From the NCBI RefSeq assembly GCF_002860345.1, contig NZ_NMYC01000005.1, forward strand, positions 62,001 to 126,000: a stretch of DNA of 64,000 nt. Direction: 5' to 3'. The position numbers and the translations under genes were made by a program. The stretch is from Bifidobacterium anseris. GTDB lineage: Bacteria > Actinomycetota > Actinomycetes > Actinomycetales > Bifidobacteriaceae. How positions within the stretch are numbered: position 1 is the first letter of the stretch; the number at the start of each line of letters is the position of its first letter. The notes beneath the pieces are model-generated. The model was not told the DNA's origin. It worked only from the letters and a program-made list of their open reading frames with translations, and searched no databases. Below are positions 1-8,675 of the stretch, piece after piece.

Positions 1-320
1 CGATGGGCAACGCGAAGCGCGTCGGCGCGATCTTCAAGCAGGCGGTGACCGATCTGATGGCCGAGCATCCGTGCATCGGCGACGTGCGCGGCGCCGGCCT
101 CTACATCGGCTGCGAGATTGTGAAACCGGGCACGAAGGACCCCGACCAGCCGACCGCGCTCGACATCCTCGAGACGCTGCGCGACCACCATGTGCTCACC
201 TCCGTCTGCGGACGCTTCGGCAACATCCTCAAGCTGCGGCCGCCGCTCGTCTTCACCGAGGACGACGTCGACATGTTCATCAGCGCGTTCACCGCCACGC
301 TCGAGGAACTCGGATGCTGA
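1..320 (+). CDS. Class III PLP-dependent aminotransferase, C-terminal part
   Basis: Only the last ~105 residues lie in the window; the reading frame is already open at the left edge, so the start is outside. The visible part has the small-domain features of class III (omega-type) aminotransferases: a GDVRGAGLYIGCEIV strand, a helix leading to a VLTSVCGRFGNILKLRPPLVFTEDD segment, and a final amphipathic helix. The active-site lysine is not visible, so substrate cannot be judged. The stop overlaps the ATG of the following GntR regulator (ATGCTGA), so the two are probably co-transcribed. With the downstream transporter and phosphatases it could act on an amino-phosphonate or amino-phosphate, but this is inference from neighbourhood only. 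Confidence 0.8.
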   Translation, partial: MGNAKRVGAIFKQAVTDLMAEHPCIGDVRGAGLYIGCEIVKPGTKDPDQPTALDILETLRDHHVLTSVCGRFGNILKLRPPLVFTEDDVDMFISAFTATLEELGC

Positions 321-1063
321 CCCATCCCACCGCCGACGACGTCGCGCGCAGGATACGCGCCGTCATCCGCGCGCGCGAGCTGCGGCCGGGCGAGAAACTC
401 GGCTCGGAGCGCGCGCTCGCGGAATCGTTCGGCATCTCGCGCACGCTGCTCAGGCTTGCGCTCGAACAGCTCGAGCAGACCCACGAAATCGTGCGCAGAA
501 TCGGCCGCAGCGGCGGCATCGTCGTCTCCGACGGCAAACTCGAGCGTTCGCTGAACACGGTGGAATCACTCACGCAGATCGCCCGGCGGCAGGGGTGGCG
601 GCTCACGTCGACCGTGCTCAGCGCAACGCTCACGCCCGGGTCGGCGGCGGATCGCCGGCTGCTGTGGCTGCCCGAGGACCGTTCGATGATCTACAGGATC
701 ATCCGTCTGCGCATGCTCAACGGCACGCCACTCTCCCTTGAAGAGACGCATCTGCCGGCGTATCGCTTCGCGCGCTTCCTCGACCTCGATCTGACGACGT
801 CCTTCTACGGACATTTCGAGGACGTCTACGGCATCCACCCGAAGTTCGTCGACGAGACGCTCGACGTGACCGCCGCGGACAGCGAGCAGGCGAACCTCCT
901 CGGCACCGCGGAGGGCGCGCCGCTGCTGTGCATCCACCGCATCGCCGCAGACGCGCACAGCGTGCCGTGCGAGCGCGCGATCGACACGTATCTCGCCGAC
1001 CGCATGCGCTTCACGATGCATCATTCGGGCTTCGTGCGGCTCTCCGCGACGCGCGCGCAGTGA
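314..1063 (+). CDS. GntR/HutC-family transcriptional regulator
   Basis: A 249-residue protein with an N-terminal winged helix (residues ~5-70, containing LRPGEKLGSERALAESFGIS followed by the recognition helix) and a C-terminal UTRA ligand-binding domain (~85-240, with YRIIRLRMLNGTPLSLEETHLP). The start was set at the ATG overlapping the aminotransferase stop, because it gives the normal HutC N-terminus; the open frame upstream is a shadow of that gene. HutC-type regulators sense small metabolites, often of the pathway they neighbour, so this one may control the aminotransferase and/or the transporter operon that begins ~1.3 kb downstream. The ligand is unknown. Confidence 0.88.
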   Translation: MLTHPTADDVARRIRAVIRARELRPGEKLGSERALAESFGISRTLLRLALEQLEQTHEIVRRIGRSGGIVVSDGKLERSLNTVESLTQIARRQGWRLTSTVLSATLTPGSAADRRLLWLPEDRSMIYRIIRLRMLNGTPLSLEETHLPAYRFARFLDLDLTTSFYGHFEDVYGIHPKFVDETLDVTAADSEQANLLGTAEGAPLLCIHRIAADAHSVPCERAIDTYLADRMRFTMHHSGFVRLSATRAQ

Positions 1064-1224
1064 CGACGCCGGCGTTGCGCCCGCCGTTTCCGCTGCGCGT
1101 GCGAAGCGGCGGGCGCAACGCGGCCGCGACGCTAGGATGGTGGATGTCGCAGACGCCCGGGCATGTGCGGCCACGCTGTGCCCGCGAAGACCATGGACGC
1201 GTAGAGCGCGGGAAGCGAGGAATC

Positions 1225-1839
1225 ATGCCGATTACCGACGTCGTATTCGATTACTGCGGAGTGCTGCTGGACTGGCGTCCCGAACTGACGATGGAGGGGC
1301 TCGTGCCGACGCCGGTCATCCGCCGGGTGCTCGATCGTGCCGACCCCTACGGCTTCTGGTATTACGATCTGATGAGCGATCTGGGCTGGAGCGAGGAACG
1401 TGTGCTGTCCGACTTCCGCCGCCACCATCCGCACGACGACGAGCTCAACGAGGCGATGCGCCTGTACTTCGCGAACTACCGGCGCGCCTTCGCCGGCATG
1501 ATGCCGGGAATGCCGCAGCTGCTGCATGATCTGCACGACGACGGCTACCGCCTGTGGGGGCTGACGAACTTCAGCACGCCCTTCGTCACGCTCGCGCACG
1601 CCGAGTTCCCGGCGATGCATCTGCTCGGCGACACGATCGTCTCCTCCGAGGAACGCTGTGCGAAGCCCGATCCGCATATCTACGAGATCGCGATCGAACG
1701 CTTCGGACTCAAGCCCGAGCAGGCGATGTTCTTCGATGACAAGTTCGAGAATGCGCGCGCCGCGACCGAGGTCGGCATGCGCGGCGTGCAGTTCCTCAAC
1801 GCCGATCAGGCGCTGCAGGCCGTGCGCGACGCGCACTGA
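1225..1839 (+). CDS. HAD-superfamily phosphatase (subfamily IA)
   Basis: A 204-residue haloacid-dehalogenase-type hydrolase. Motif I is VVFDYCGVLLDW with the nucleophilic Asp9; the position two residues later is Cys rather than Asp or Gly. Motif II is in LWGLTNFS, the motif III lysine in CAKPDPHIYE, and motif IV is FFDDKFEN. An alpha-helical cap fills residues ~20-85. It resembles YihX-type sugar-phosphate phosphatases more than phosphonoacetaldehyde hydrolase. The ATG follows a purine-rich GGAAGCGAGG. A strong hairpin lies shortly after the stop, so it probably ends the transcript. Substrate unknown. Confidence 0.85.
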   Translation: MPITDVVFDYCGVLLDWRPELTMEGLVPTPVIRRVLDRADPYGFWYYDLMSDLGWSEERVLSDFRRHHPHDDELNEAMRLYFANYRRAFAGMMPGMPQLLHDLHDDGYRLWGLTNFSTPFVTLAHAEFPAMHLLGDTIVSSEERCAKPDPHIYEIAIERFGLKPEQAMFFDDKFENARAATEVGMRGVQFLNADQALQAVRDAH

Positions 1840-1865
1840 GCGTCCGCGTCACAAAACGCATCATA

Positions 1866-1899
1866 GGGCGCGCACGAACCACACGGTTCGTGCGCGCCC
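1866..1899 (+). terminator. Hairpin terminator after the HAD gene
   Basis: Perfect 15-bp inverted repeat, GGGCGCGCACGAACC and its complement, separated by ACAC. The T-tract that follows is weak. It lies 26 nt after the HAD stop. The remaining ~440 nt up to the binding-protein gene contain no convincing ORF; the last ~100 nt are markedly AT-rich and look like a promoter region. Confidence 0.6.
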
Positions 1900-2250
1900 C
1901 GTCGTATTTCGTGCGGCCCGCGGCTCCGGTCGCCGGCCGCCCTTCCTTGTCCGACACGGCGCCGCACGACCGGCGTCGATGAACATCCGACGAACATCGG
2001 CTGAACCATGCGCCAACCGACGGTGAATCCACCGCAAACCACACATGAATCATCGATGAACGGCAGACGACGGACACACGAACCGACAGTCGTCGGGACG
2101 GCGGTGGCGACCGCCGCAACATCAATCGTCCCGAGTCTTTTCATCGTCACAGGGTCTCTCGAACGCTACACAAGGACGGAAGAATCCGAGCGCCCAAACC
2201 GCACTTCGCCGCCTCTCCGCACGGCAAACGGCACATGCTAGTCTTAAGTC

Positions 2251-2293
2251 AAAGGTAAAAACAATATTGCTCTCAATACGCAATAATACCTTT
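2251..2293 (+). promoter_or_regulatory. Inverted-repeat operator candidate upstream of the ABC operon
   Basis: AAAGGTA at the left end and TACCTTT at the right end face each other, and inside them ATTGC and GCAAT form a second inverted pair. The element sits 43-85 nt before the binding-protein ATG in an AT-rich stretch. The symmetry fits a binding site for a dimeric regulator, with the GntR protein upstream as the obvious candidate, but no consensus was available to confirm this. Confidence 0.4.
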
Positions 2294-2335
2294 TAATCAT
2301 AGTATCTGCTTTCCTATAGAGAGAAAAAGAATAGC

Positions 2336-3478
2336 ATGAATACCAACAGCACATCTCGCTTCATCATATCGACGCTGCGCCGCGCCACGGCCGTCCTGTG
2401 CGCGCTGGCATTGGCGGCCACAGCGGCCGCCTGCGGATCCTCGTCGGGCAAGGTCGATGACAAATCGCGCACGGCGACGAGCGTCGCCGATTTCGGCGGC
2501 ATGGACGGACTCGTCAAGGCGGCGAAGGAGGAGGGGCAGCTCACGATCATCGCATGCCCCGACGATTGGGTCAACTGGGGCGAGGTCATCAAGACCTTCC
2601 AGTCGAAGTACGGCATCCAGGTGAACTCGACGAACCCCGAAGCCTCGAGCGCCGAGGAGATCAAGGCGGCGCAGGACCTCAAGGGACAGGCGAACGCGCC
2701 GGACGTCTTCGATCTGGGACAGGCGGTCGCGTTGTCGAGCACCGACTACTTCGCCCCGTACAAGGTGAGCGCGTGGGACAAGATCCCGCAGAAGAACAAG
2801 CAGCCCGATGGCCTCTACGTCAACGATTACACCGGCGTCGTCTCGATCGGCTACGACTCGTCGAAGGCGCCGGAACCCAAGAGCCTCAACGATCTGCTCA
2901 GCAAGGACTACACGGGCAAGGTCGCCATCAACGGCGATCCGACGCAGGCCGGCGCCGCCTTCGCCGCGGTGGCGTGGGCGACGCTGCAGGAGGGCGGCTC
3001 GCTCGACGATTTCGCACCGGGCATCGATTTCTTCGCGAAGCTCAAGCAGCACGGCAACTTCCTGCCGGTCGACGCAACGAGCGCCACGATCGCCTCGGGT
3101 GAGACGCCGGTCGTGATCGACTGGAACTACCTCAACGTGGCCGCGGCCAAGCAGAACCCCAACTACAAGACGATCGTGCTGCCCGAAAACGCCTACGGCT
3201 CCTATTACAGCCAGGCGATCAACAAGGACGCGCCGCATCCGGCGGCCGCACGCCTGTGGGAGGAGTTCCTCTACACGCCCGACGCGCAGAACCTGTTCCT
3301 CAAGGCCGGCGCGCTGCCGGTGATGGCCAAGGCGATGACCGACGACGGCACGATCGACGACGCGGCCCTCAAGCAGGCCGGCGGCCTGCCCGAGGACATC
3401 CACCTCGCGACGCAGGAGCAGACCGAGCAGGCGAACACGCTGCTTGCCGAACGTTGGTCGGGCGTCGCCGCATCATGA
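2336..3478 (+). CDS. ABC transporter substrate-binding lipoprotein (PotD/AfuA-like)
   Basis: A 380-residue extracellular solute-binding protein. The N-terminus has a basic segment, a hydrophobic core (VLCALALAATAAAC) and a lipobox cysteine followed by GSSSGK, so it should be lipid-anchored. The mature part follows the periplasmic-binding fold of the spermidine/putrescine, ferric iron and 2-aminoethylphosphonate group (EEGQLTIIACPDDWVNWGEV near the start, VVIDWNYLNVAAAK in the second lobe). Its TGA overlaps the ATG of the first permease. The ligand cannot be read from sequence; the phosphoesterase at the end of the operon suggests an organophosphorus compound. Confidence 0.88.
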   Translation: MNTNSTSRFIISTLRRATAVLCALALAATAAACGSSSGKVDDKSRTATSVADFGGMDGLVKAAKEEGQLTIIACPDDWVNWGEVIKTFQSKYGIQVNSTNPEASSAEEIKAAQDLKGQANAPDVFDLGQAVALSSTDYFAPYKVSAWDKIPQKNKQPDGLYVNDYTGVVSIGYDSSKAPEPKSLNDLLSKDYTGKVAINGDPTQAGAAFAAVAWATLQEGGSLDDFAPGIDFFAKLKQHGNFLPVDATSATIASGETPVVIDWNYLNVAAAKQNPNYKTIVLPENAYGSYYSQAINKDAPHPAAARLWEEFLYTPDAQNLFLKAGALPVMAKAMTDDGTIDDAALKQAGGLPEDIHLATQEQTEQANTLLAERWSGVAAS

Positions 3479-4380
3479 GCCGCGCAACCGCTGCATCAGG
3501 CGCGGCCGATGCGCGACGGGGGACGACGGCGATGCGCCGCGCCTCGAACGCGATGGGGCTCGCGCCGTTCGCAATCTACGTGCTGGCCATGTTCGCGCTG
3601 CCGACGGCCCTCGTGGTGTCAAGTGCCTTCCGTGGCGCCTCCGGCGAATGGACAATCGCGAACTTCGCCATCTTCCGCCGCCCCGGCGTGGCCGCCGCCT
3701 TCGTCAATTCGCTGTGGCTGTCGGCGCTGACCGCGGCGATCGGCGCGATCCTGGGCGCACTCGTCTGCTACGCGCTGCTCGGCTGCAAGGAGAGTGGCGC
3801 CGTGCGCCGTCTGGCGGACGCCGCCGCGAGCACGCTCTCCCAGTTCGGCGGCGTGATGCTGGCCTTCGCCTTCATCGCCACGCTCGGCAATCAGGGCATG
3901 GTCACGCTGTTCCTGCGCGACACGATGCATCTCGACATCTACGAGCACGGCGTATGGCTGTACACGCCGATCGGCCTCGTGCTGCCCTACGTCTTCTTCC
4001 AGATGCCGTTGATGATCGTCACGTTCTACCCGGCGATGGCACGGCTGCCGCGGCATCTTTCCGAAGCCGTCGCGATGCTCGGCGCGAGCGCCGGCTGCTT
4101 CTGGCGGCATGTGGGCATTCCGATGCTGCTGCCGTCGTTCATGAGCGGCTTCCTGCTGCTGTTCGCCAACGCGTTCTCCGCCTATGCGACGGCGGCCGCG
4201 TTGATCAGCCAAGGCTCCCAGATCGCGCCGCTGCAGGTGCGTGCCGCATTGATCAGCGAAACCGGACTGGGATCACAAGGCGCTTCGGGGGCGCTCGCCG
4301 TCGGCATGCTGGCCATCATGACGCTCGTCGTCTGCCTCTACGCCGTCATCGACAGAAAGGCCTCGTCATGGCTTCGTTGA
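3475..4380 (+). CDS. ABC transporter permease 1
   Basis: A 301-residue inner-membrane permease of the PotB type with about six membrane segments (the first in FAIYVLAMFALPTALVV) and a cytoplasmic EAA-like loop, LSEAVAMLGASAGCFWRHVGIPML. The start was chosen at the ATG that overlaps the binding-protein stop (ATGA), the usual translational-coupling arrangement. It overlaps the second permease by 13 nt, so the two subunits should be made in equal amounts and form the heterodimeric pore. Confidence 0.88.
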   Translation: MSRATAASGAADARRGTTAMRRASNAMGLAPFAIYVLAMFALPTALVVSSAFRGASGEWTIANFAIFRRPGVAAAFVNSLWLSALTAAIGAILGALVCYALLGCKESGAVRRLADAAASTLSQFGGVMLAFAFIATLGNQGMVTLFLRDTMHLDIYEHGVWLYTPIGLVLPYVFFQMPLMIVTFYPAMARLPRHLSEAVAMLGASAGCFWRHVGIPMLLPSFMSGFLLLFANAFSAYATAAALISQGSQIAPLQVRAALISETGLGSQGASGALAVGMLAIMTLVVCLYAVIDRKASSWLR

Positions 4381-5318
4381 CCCCATCCATCGCGATCGAC
4401 GCGACCGACATCGAAACGGACGCCGGCAGTCGCGCGGACATCGGCGGCACTGACGTCAGCAGCACAGCCGCGTCCGCCCGCGGCGTCGACCGAACGCGCC
4501 AAGCAGATACAGCGACCGCCACGGCATGGCGGCGCTACGACCGTCCGGGCCGCGCCGTGAAGACGGTCGTCCTGTCCGCTTTCGCGCTCTTCCTGCTGCT
4601 GCCGATCGTCGGCATGCTGTACTTCACGTTCCGCTCCCCCACCGGCGGATTTACGCTCGAGCATTGGCTCACGTTGTTCGATGCGCACGACTTCTCCTCT
4701 ACGACACTGCTTGACGGCGTGCTCAATTCGCTGATGCTCGTCGCCGTGACGCTCGCCATCGAACTGATTGTCGTCATCCCCTCCTTCGTGCTCATCGCCG
4801 TCCGTTTCCCGCGGCTGGACCGCGCGATGGACATGCTGATGCTGCTGCCCATCGCGATTCCGGCGATCATCCTCGTCGTCGGACTCGCCCCGGTGCTCGC
4901 CGTGCTCAGCGACGTTGTCGGCACGAACACGTGGACGCTCGCGCTCGCCTACGGCGTGCTCGCATTGCCGTTCGTGCATACGACGATCTCGTCTGACCTA
5001 CGCGGCCTCGACTGCCGCACGCTCTCCCAAGCGGCGGAATCACTCGGGGCAGGCTGGCCGCGCACACTCATCGATGTGCTGTTGCCGTGTCTACGCCGTT
5101 CGATCGTCGCGTCGATGCTCATCACCACCGCGATCGCGTTCGGCGAGTTCACGATAGCCTCGCTGCTCAACCGCGTAACACTGCAGACGGCGCTCATCTC
5201 GATTTCGAAGACCGACGTCTACCGTTCCGTCATCGTCACGTTAATCGTGCTGCTGTGCACACTGTTCGCACTGTTCGCGATGACGAGCGGCGATAGCAAA
5301 CCCCGAAGGAAGGACTGA
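4368..5318 (+). CDS. ABC transporter permease 2
   Basis: A 316-residue PotC-type permease. It has an unusually long hydrophilic, Thr/Ala/Asp-rich N-terminal extension of ~60 residues before the first membrane segment (AVKTVVLSAFALFLLLPIVG). The EAA-like loop reads LSQAAESLGAGWPRTLIDVLLPCL. The ATG lies inside the end of permease 1, and the ATPase gene starts two nucleotides after this stop. It is part of the same five-gene operon. Confidence 0.87.
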   Translation: MASLTPSIAIDATDIETDAGSRADIGGTDVSSTAASARGVDRTRQADTATATAWRRYDRPGRAVKTVVLSAFALFLLLPIVGMLYFTFRSPTGGFTLEHWLTLFDAHDFSSTTLLDGVLNSLMLVAVTLAIELIVVIPSFVLIAVRFPRLDRAMDMLMLLPIAIPAIILVVGLAPVLAVLSDVVGTNTWTLALAYGVLALPFVHTTISSDLRGLDCRTLSQAAESLGAGWPRTLIDVLLPCLRRSIVASMLITTAIAFGEFTIASLLNRVTLQTALISISKTDVYRSVIVTLIVLLCTLFALFAMTSGDSKPRRKD

Positions 5319-5320
5319 CC

Positions 5321-6454
5321 ATGCATAAGACAAATCGCGACACGTACACCGCCGCCCGGCATTCCCGCGACGACGTCGCCGACGCGCACGGCCTCGGGCG
5401 CACCGTGTGCTTCGACGGCGTCTCGAAATCCTACGGCGCGAAGGAGGTGCTGCGCGACTTCGATCTGCGAATCGGCCCGGGCGAACTCATCTGCCTGCTC
5501 GGCCCCTCCGGCTGCGGAAAATCGACGGCGCTGCGCTGCCTCGCCGGCTTCGAGACAATCACGCGCGGCGACATCCTCGTCGACGGGACGTCGGTCGTCG
5601 GAACGCCTCCTCGCAAACGCAACATGGGCATGGTGTTCCAGCACTATTCGCTGTTTCCGAACATGACGGTGCTGCAGAACGTGGCGTTCGGCCTCAAAAT
5701 CGCGAAAGTGGACAGGCGCGAACGGCTCGGCAGCGCGCGTTGCATGCTCGAACAGGTGGGACTCGCCGATTTCGCCTCACGCTACCCCAACGAGCTGTCG
5801 GGCGGCCAACAGCAGCGCGTCGCGCTCGCCCGTGCACTCATCGTCAATCCAAGCGTGCTGCTGCTCGACGAGCCGCTGAGCGCTCTGGACGCGAAGATCC
5901 GCGTGCAGCTGCGCAACGAGATCCGCTCGATCCAACATGAGCTCGGCATCACGGCGATCTTCGTGACGCACGATCAGGAGGAGGCGCTCGCGATCGCCGA
6001 CCGCGTAGCCGTCATGAAGGACGGCCGTCTCGAGCAGATCGGCACGCCGCAGGAGCTGTATGCGAAGCCGGCGACGCCGTTCGTCGCCGATTTCATCGGC
6101 CAATCGAACCGTCTGGAGACGCATGTGCTGCCCAACGGCATGATCGACGTGCTCGGCCACGCTGTGCCGCCGCTCAGGCCGCTGCCCGCGGGCACGCGGG
6201 TCACCGCGTTCGTACGCCCCGAACATGTGCTGTTGCATCGGCGTGACGAAGGCCGCTACGTCGTGCGTTCGAGCATGTTCCTCGGCGCCTTCGGCCGTAC
6301 GCAGGTCGAAACGCACGACGATGCGCCGACGATGCCGCCGCTTGTGAGCCAGCATGATTCCTCGATGCGTTTCCTTCCCGGCGACCATGTCTCGTTGGAG
6401 ATCCGCCCGGTCCCGGTCGCCGCCGCCCCGCTCGACGAGGTCGCGCGCCCATGA
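5321..6454 (+). CDS. ABC transporter ATP-binding protein (PotA-type)
   Basis: A 377-residue ATPase with a complete nucleotide-binding domain: Walker A GPSGCGKST, Q-loop FQHYSLFPNM, signature LSGGQQQR, Walker B LLLDEP and switch histidine in VTHDQEEA. A TOBE-type regulatory domain follows (~residues 285-365). The first ~30 residues are a polar extension before the first beta strand, so a later start is conceivable, although no better in-frame start with a ribosome site is seen. It energises the two permeases; its stop overlaps the phosphoesterase ATG. Confidence 0.9.
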   Translation: MHKTNRDTYTAARHSRDDVADAHGLGRTVCFDGVSKSYGAKEVLRDFDLRIGPGELICLLGPSGCGKSTALRCLAGFETITRGDILVDGTSVVGTPPRKRNMGMVFQHYSLFPNMTVLQNVAFGLKIAKVDRRERLGSARCMLEQVGLADFASRYPNELSGGQQQRVALARALIVNPSVLLLDEPLSALDAKIRVQLRNEIRSIQHELGITAIFVTHDQEEALAIADRVAVMKDGRLEQIGTPQELYAKPATPFVADFIGQSNRLETHVLPNGMIDVLGHAVPPLRPLPAGTRVTAFVRPEHVLLHRRDEGRYVVRSSMFLGAFGRTQVETHDDAPTMPPLVSQHDSSMRFLPGDHVSLEIRPVPVAAAPLDEVARP

Positions 6455-7752
6455 CCGCGGCCATGTCTTCACGCCGCGGCGGCCGCGTGGACGATCACGG
6501 GACCGCAACGCGCGACGCCCATCTGCGTTTCCGTCCCGACGGCACCTTCCGCGTGCTCCAGCTGGCGGACGTGCAGGACGGCCCCGACGTGGATCGCCAT
6601 GCGATCGCGTTGATCGAGGCGGCGATTGAGCGGGCCGACCCGGATCTCGTCGTGCTCACCGGCGATCAGATCCGCGGCTACGACCCGACCTTCGCCGCCA
6701 CCTACATGCATCGGCGCGGCGACGCTCCCGGCGCACCGTTGCCGCCGGGCATGCGCGTCGAGGCGGCCGTCGTCCGCGCCATCAACCGCATCAGCCGGCG
6801 ATCTGCGGACGATGCCGTCACACCGCAGACTCTTGAAGCGGCCGTGCGGCGCTGCCTGTCGGGATTTCTGGGGCCGATCGTCGCGCACGGCGTCCCCTTC
6901 GCCGTCACCTATGGCAACCACGACTTCCAGTGCGGCGTGCCACTGACGAGACAGGACGAGCTCTACCGCATGTTCCCCGGTTGTCTTAATCCCGCCGATT
7001 CCCCGGAGCCGGGCACCTTCGCCCTCGCCGTCGATTCTTCCGATGACACAAGGCCGGCGATGGGCATCATGATGGTCAATTCCGGTGATTTCGCCCCCGA
7101 ATGCGGCTACGGCTCGCCATCGGACAAGGCCGTGGCATGGCTGGGGGAGGCGGCGGGGTCGCTCGGAGCACCGTCGGTCGTGTTCCAGCACATTCCGCCG
7201 CCCGAGATCTACGACTGCCTGCTGCCGGTGGGCCGTTTCACCGCGAACGCGATCCGCGGCTATCGCAGGCATGCGGACGCCTGCTATATCCTCGACGCCG
7301 CGCACAGCCGCCCCGGCTCCGTCCTGCGCGAGCATCCGTGCTGCAGCGAGCACAACAGCGGCGAGGTGTCCGCAATCCGTCGCGCCGGCGGCTATTTCGC
7401 ATTGTTCTGCGGGCATGACCACACCAATGCGTTCGTCACCCGCCATGACGGCCTCGACATCGGCTATACGCCCACATGCGGCTTCACATCCTACGGTCCG
7501 CGCGGCGGCGACCATGCGCTGCGCCTCTTCGAATTCCACGAGGACGATCCGGCCGCCTACGACACGCGACTGCTCACGTACGGCGATCTGTTGGGCCGTG
7601 CGCCGCGCCGCCGTTGGTACCGCGCATTCGGCGACCGGACGCTGTGCGACTGGGGTTGCATCGGCGACCTGCTGCGCAAGCCGAAGATACGCGTCGCGTT
7701 GGCGGCGCTCTGCGGCGCGGGCATCGCCGCAGCCGCTCTGGCGCAGCGGTGA
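6451..7752 (+). CDS. Dcr2-like metallophosphoesterase
   Basis: A 433-residue calcineurin-like phosphoesterase. Metal-binding motifs are VLTGDQI, TYGNHDF, the histidine in VFQHIPPPE, and FCGHDHTN. Motif I reads QLADVQDG, so the usual D-x-H is D-x-Q, a deviation that may change the metal centre. The C-terminus ends in a hydrophobic segment (IRVALAALCGAGIAAAALAQR) that could tether it to the membrane. No signal peptide is visible. It is translationally coupled to the ATPase, implying hydrolysis of the imported or membrane-proximal substrate, a phosphate ester by family logic. Confidence 0.85.
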   Translation: MTAAMSSRRGGRVDDHGTATRDAHLRFRPDGTFRVLQLADVQDGPDVDRHAIALIEAAIERADPDLVVLTGDQIRGYDPTFAATYMHRRGDAPGAPLPPGMRVEAAVVRAINRISRRSADDAVTPQTLEAAVRRCLSGFLGPIVAHGVPFAVTYGNHDFQCGVPLTRQDELYRMFPGCLNPADSPEPGTFALAVDSSDDTRPAMGIMMVNSGDFAPECGYGSPSDKAVAWLGEAAGSLGAPSVVFQHIPPPEIYDCLLPVGRFTANAIRGYRRHADACYILDAAHSRPGSVLREHPCCSEHNSGEVSAIRRAGGYFALFCGHDHTNAFVTRHDGLDIGYTPTCGFTSYGPRGGDHALRLFEFHEDDPAAYDTRLLTYGDLLGRAPRRRWYRAFGDRTLCDWGCIGDLLRKPKIRVALAALCGAGIAAAALAQR

Positions 7753-7808
7753 CGGTGGTTACACAAATCGTCGGCGCGCACAAATCATCGAGACATCATC
7801 AAACACAC

Positions 7809-7844
7809 GAGGGACGCGCGAACCGCATCGTTCGCGCGTCCCTC
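7809..7844. terminator. Terminator hairpin between convergent operons
   Basis: Perfect 15-bp inverted repeat (GAGGGACGCGCGAAC and its complement) around a six-base loop, between the rightward transporter operon and the leftward jag gene. It is probably used in both directions. The similar stem to the hairpin after the HAD gene (both contain CGCGNACGAAC-like cores) is noteworthy. Confidence 0.65.
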
Positions 7845-7924
7845 ATCATGTGTGCACTGACATGTGCGCTGATTCGCCGCGTACGCTGTCTGTACGACAC
7901 GGCGAATCAGGCGATCAGCGTTCG

Positions 7925-8467
7925 TCAGTCCTCGACGATGTACTCGTCGTCCTCGAGTTCCTCGTCGTCGGCGTCGTTGTGCTTGAGGTAGATCGTCACG
8001 TAACGCTTCGGCTCCTCGCCGTGCGAACGCGAACGCAGTCCCTCGTCGCGCACGACGTCGTGGATGATCTTGCGCTCGAAGGAATTCATCGGCTTGAGAT
8101 CGACCGGCTCGCCGGTCTCACGCACGTCGTCGACGGCGTCGAGCGCCATGTCACGCAGAATCTGACGCTTGCGCTTGAGGAAGCCGTCGACGTCCACGAT
8201 CAGGTGGGAACGTTCGCCGGTCTCCTGCTGCACGGCGAGGCGGCACAGCTGCTGCAGCGCGTCCACCACTTCGCCGTTGCGGCCGATCAGATGTTTGATG
8301 TCGGTGTCGTCGTCGGCCACGATCTGCACCATCGGCCGGCCGTTGCGCACGCCCATCTCGATGTCGCCCTCGTAGTCGGCGATGTCGAGCAGACCCTCGA
8401 GGTAGTCGGCTGCGATGTCGGCCTCGCGGTCCAGCTGTTCCACGCTTCGTTCTTCGTCCTGCACCAT
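7925..8467 (-). CDS. jag: Jag/KhpB RNA-binding protein (KH-R3H)
   Basis: A 180-residue protein with an internal KH domain (HLIGRNGEVVDALQQL, GxxG-type loop) and a C-terminal R3H domain (MNSFERKIIHDVV, then SRSHGEEPKRYVTI), ending in an acidic tail. KhpB proteins bind RNA and affect cell elongation and division. The start is the ATG preceded by AAGGAGTGCGT; longer in-frame starts lack a ribosome site. It is the last gene of the leftward rpmH cluster. In many actinobacteria rsmG and parAB follow jag, but here the strand switches to the transporter operon. Confidence 0.92.
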   Translation of the reverse strand: MVQDEERSVEQLDREADIAADYLEGLLDIADYEGDIEMGVRNGRPMVQIVADDDTDIKHLIGRNGEVVDALQQLCRLAVQQETGERSHLIVDVDGFLKRKRQILRDMALDAVDDVRETGEPVDLKPMNSFERKIIHDVVRDEGLRSRSHGEEPKRYVTIYLKHNDADDEELEDDEYIVED

Positions 8468-8617
8468 ACGCACTCCTTGCATGCATTGGAATGTTCTCAA
8501 TACTAAAAATCGTTCGGTCCGGGGAACGCGCCGCCGGACATACACGCCTGCAGAACACCAGTGTAAGGCAGTCCCACGTCACCCGGCACGCCGCGCGCGG
8601 CAACGGCCCCGATACGA

Positions 8618-8652
8618 CGATTCCCACGACCGTCGGACGGTCGTGGGAATCG
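8618..8652 (-). terminator. Hairpin between yidC and jag
   Basis: A 17-bp perfect inverted repeat (CGATTCCCACGACCGTC and complement) with almost no loop, 24 nt after the yidC stop. There is no T-run, so it may be a partial terminator or mRNA stabiliser that sets different yidC and jag levels, not a full stop. Confidence 0.5.
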
Positions 8653-8675
8653 CGGGCGGGCCGGAGAATCGGCCG

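Noticed and set aside
1866-1899. Considered as the start of a CRISPR-like or riboswitch element because a similar stem occurs at 7809-7844
   Set aside because: Both are simple GC-rich hairpins at ends of genes, with no spacers and no conserved aptamer; terminators explain them.
7085-8506. Long open frame of 473 codons running through the phosphoesterase and antisense to jag
   Set aside because: It is a shadow frame of high-GC coding DNA: arginine/alanine/serine-rich in the first part and the exact antisense of the Jag protein in the second. Both real genes have motifs and ribosome sites.
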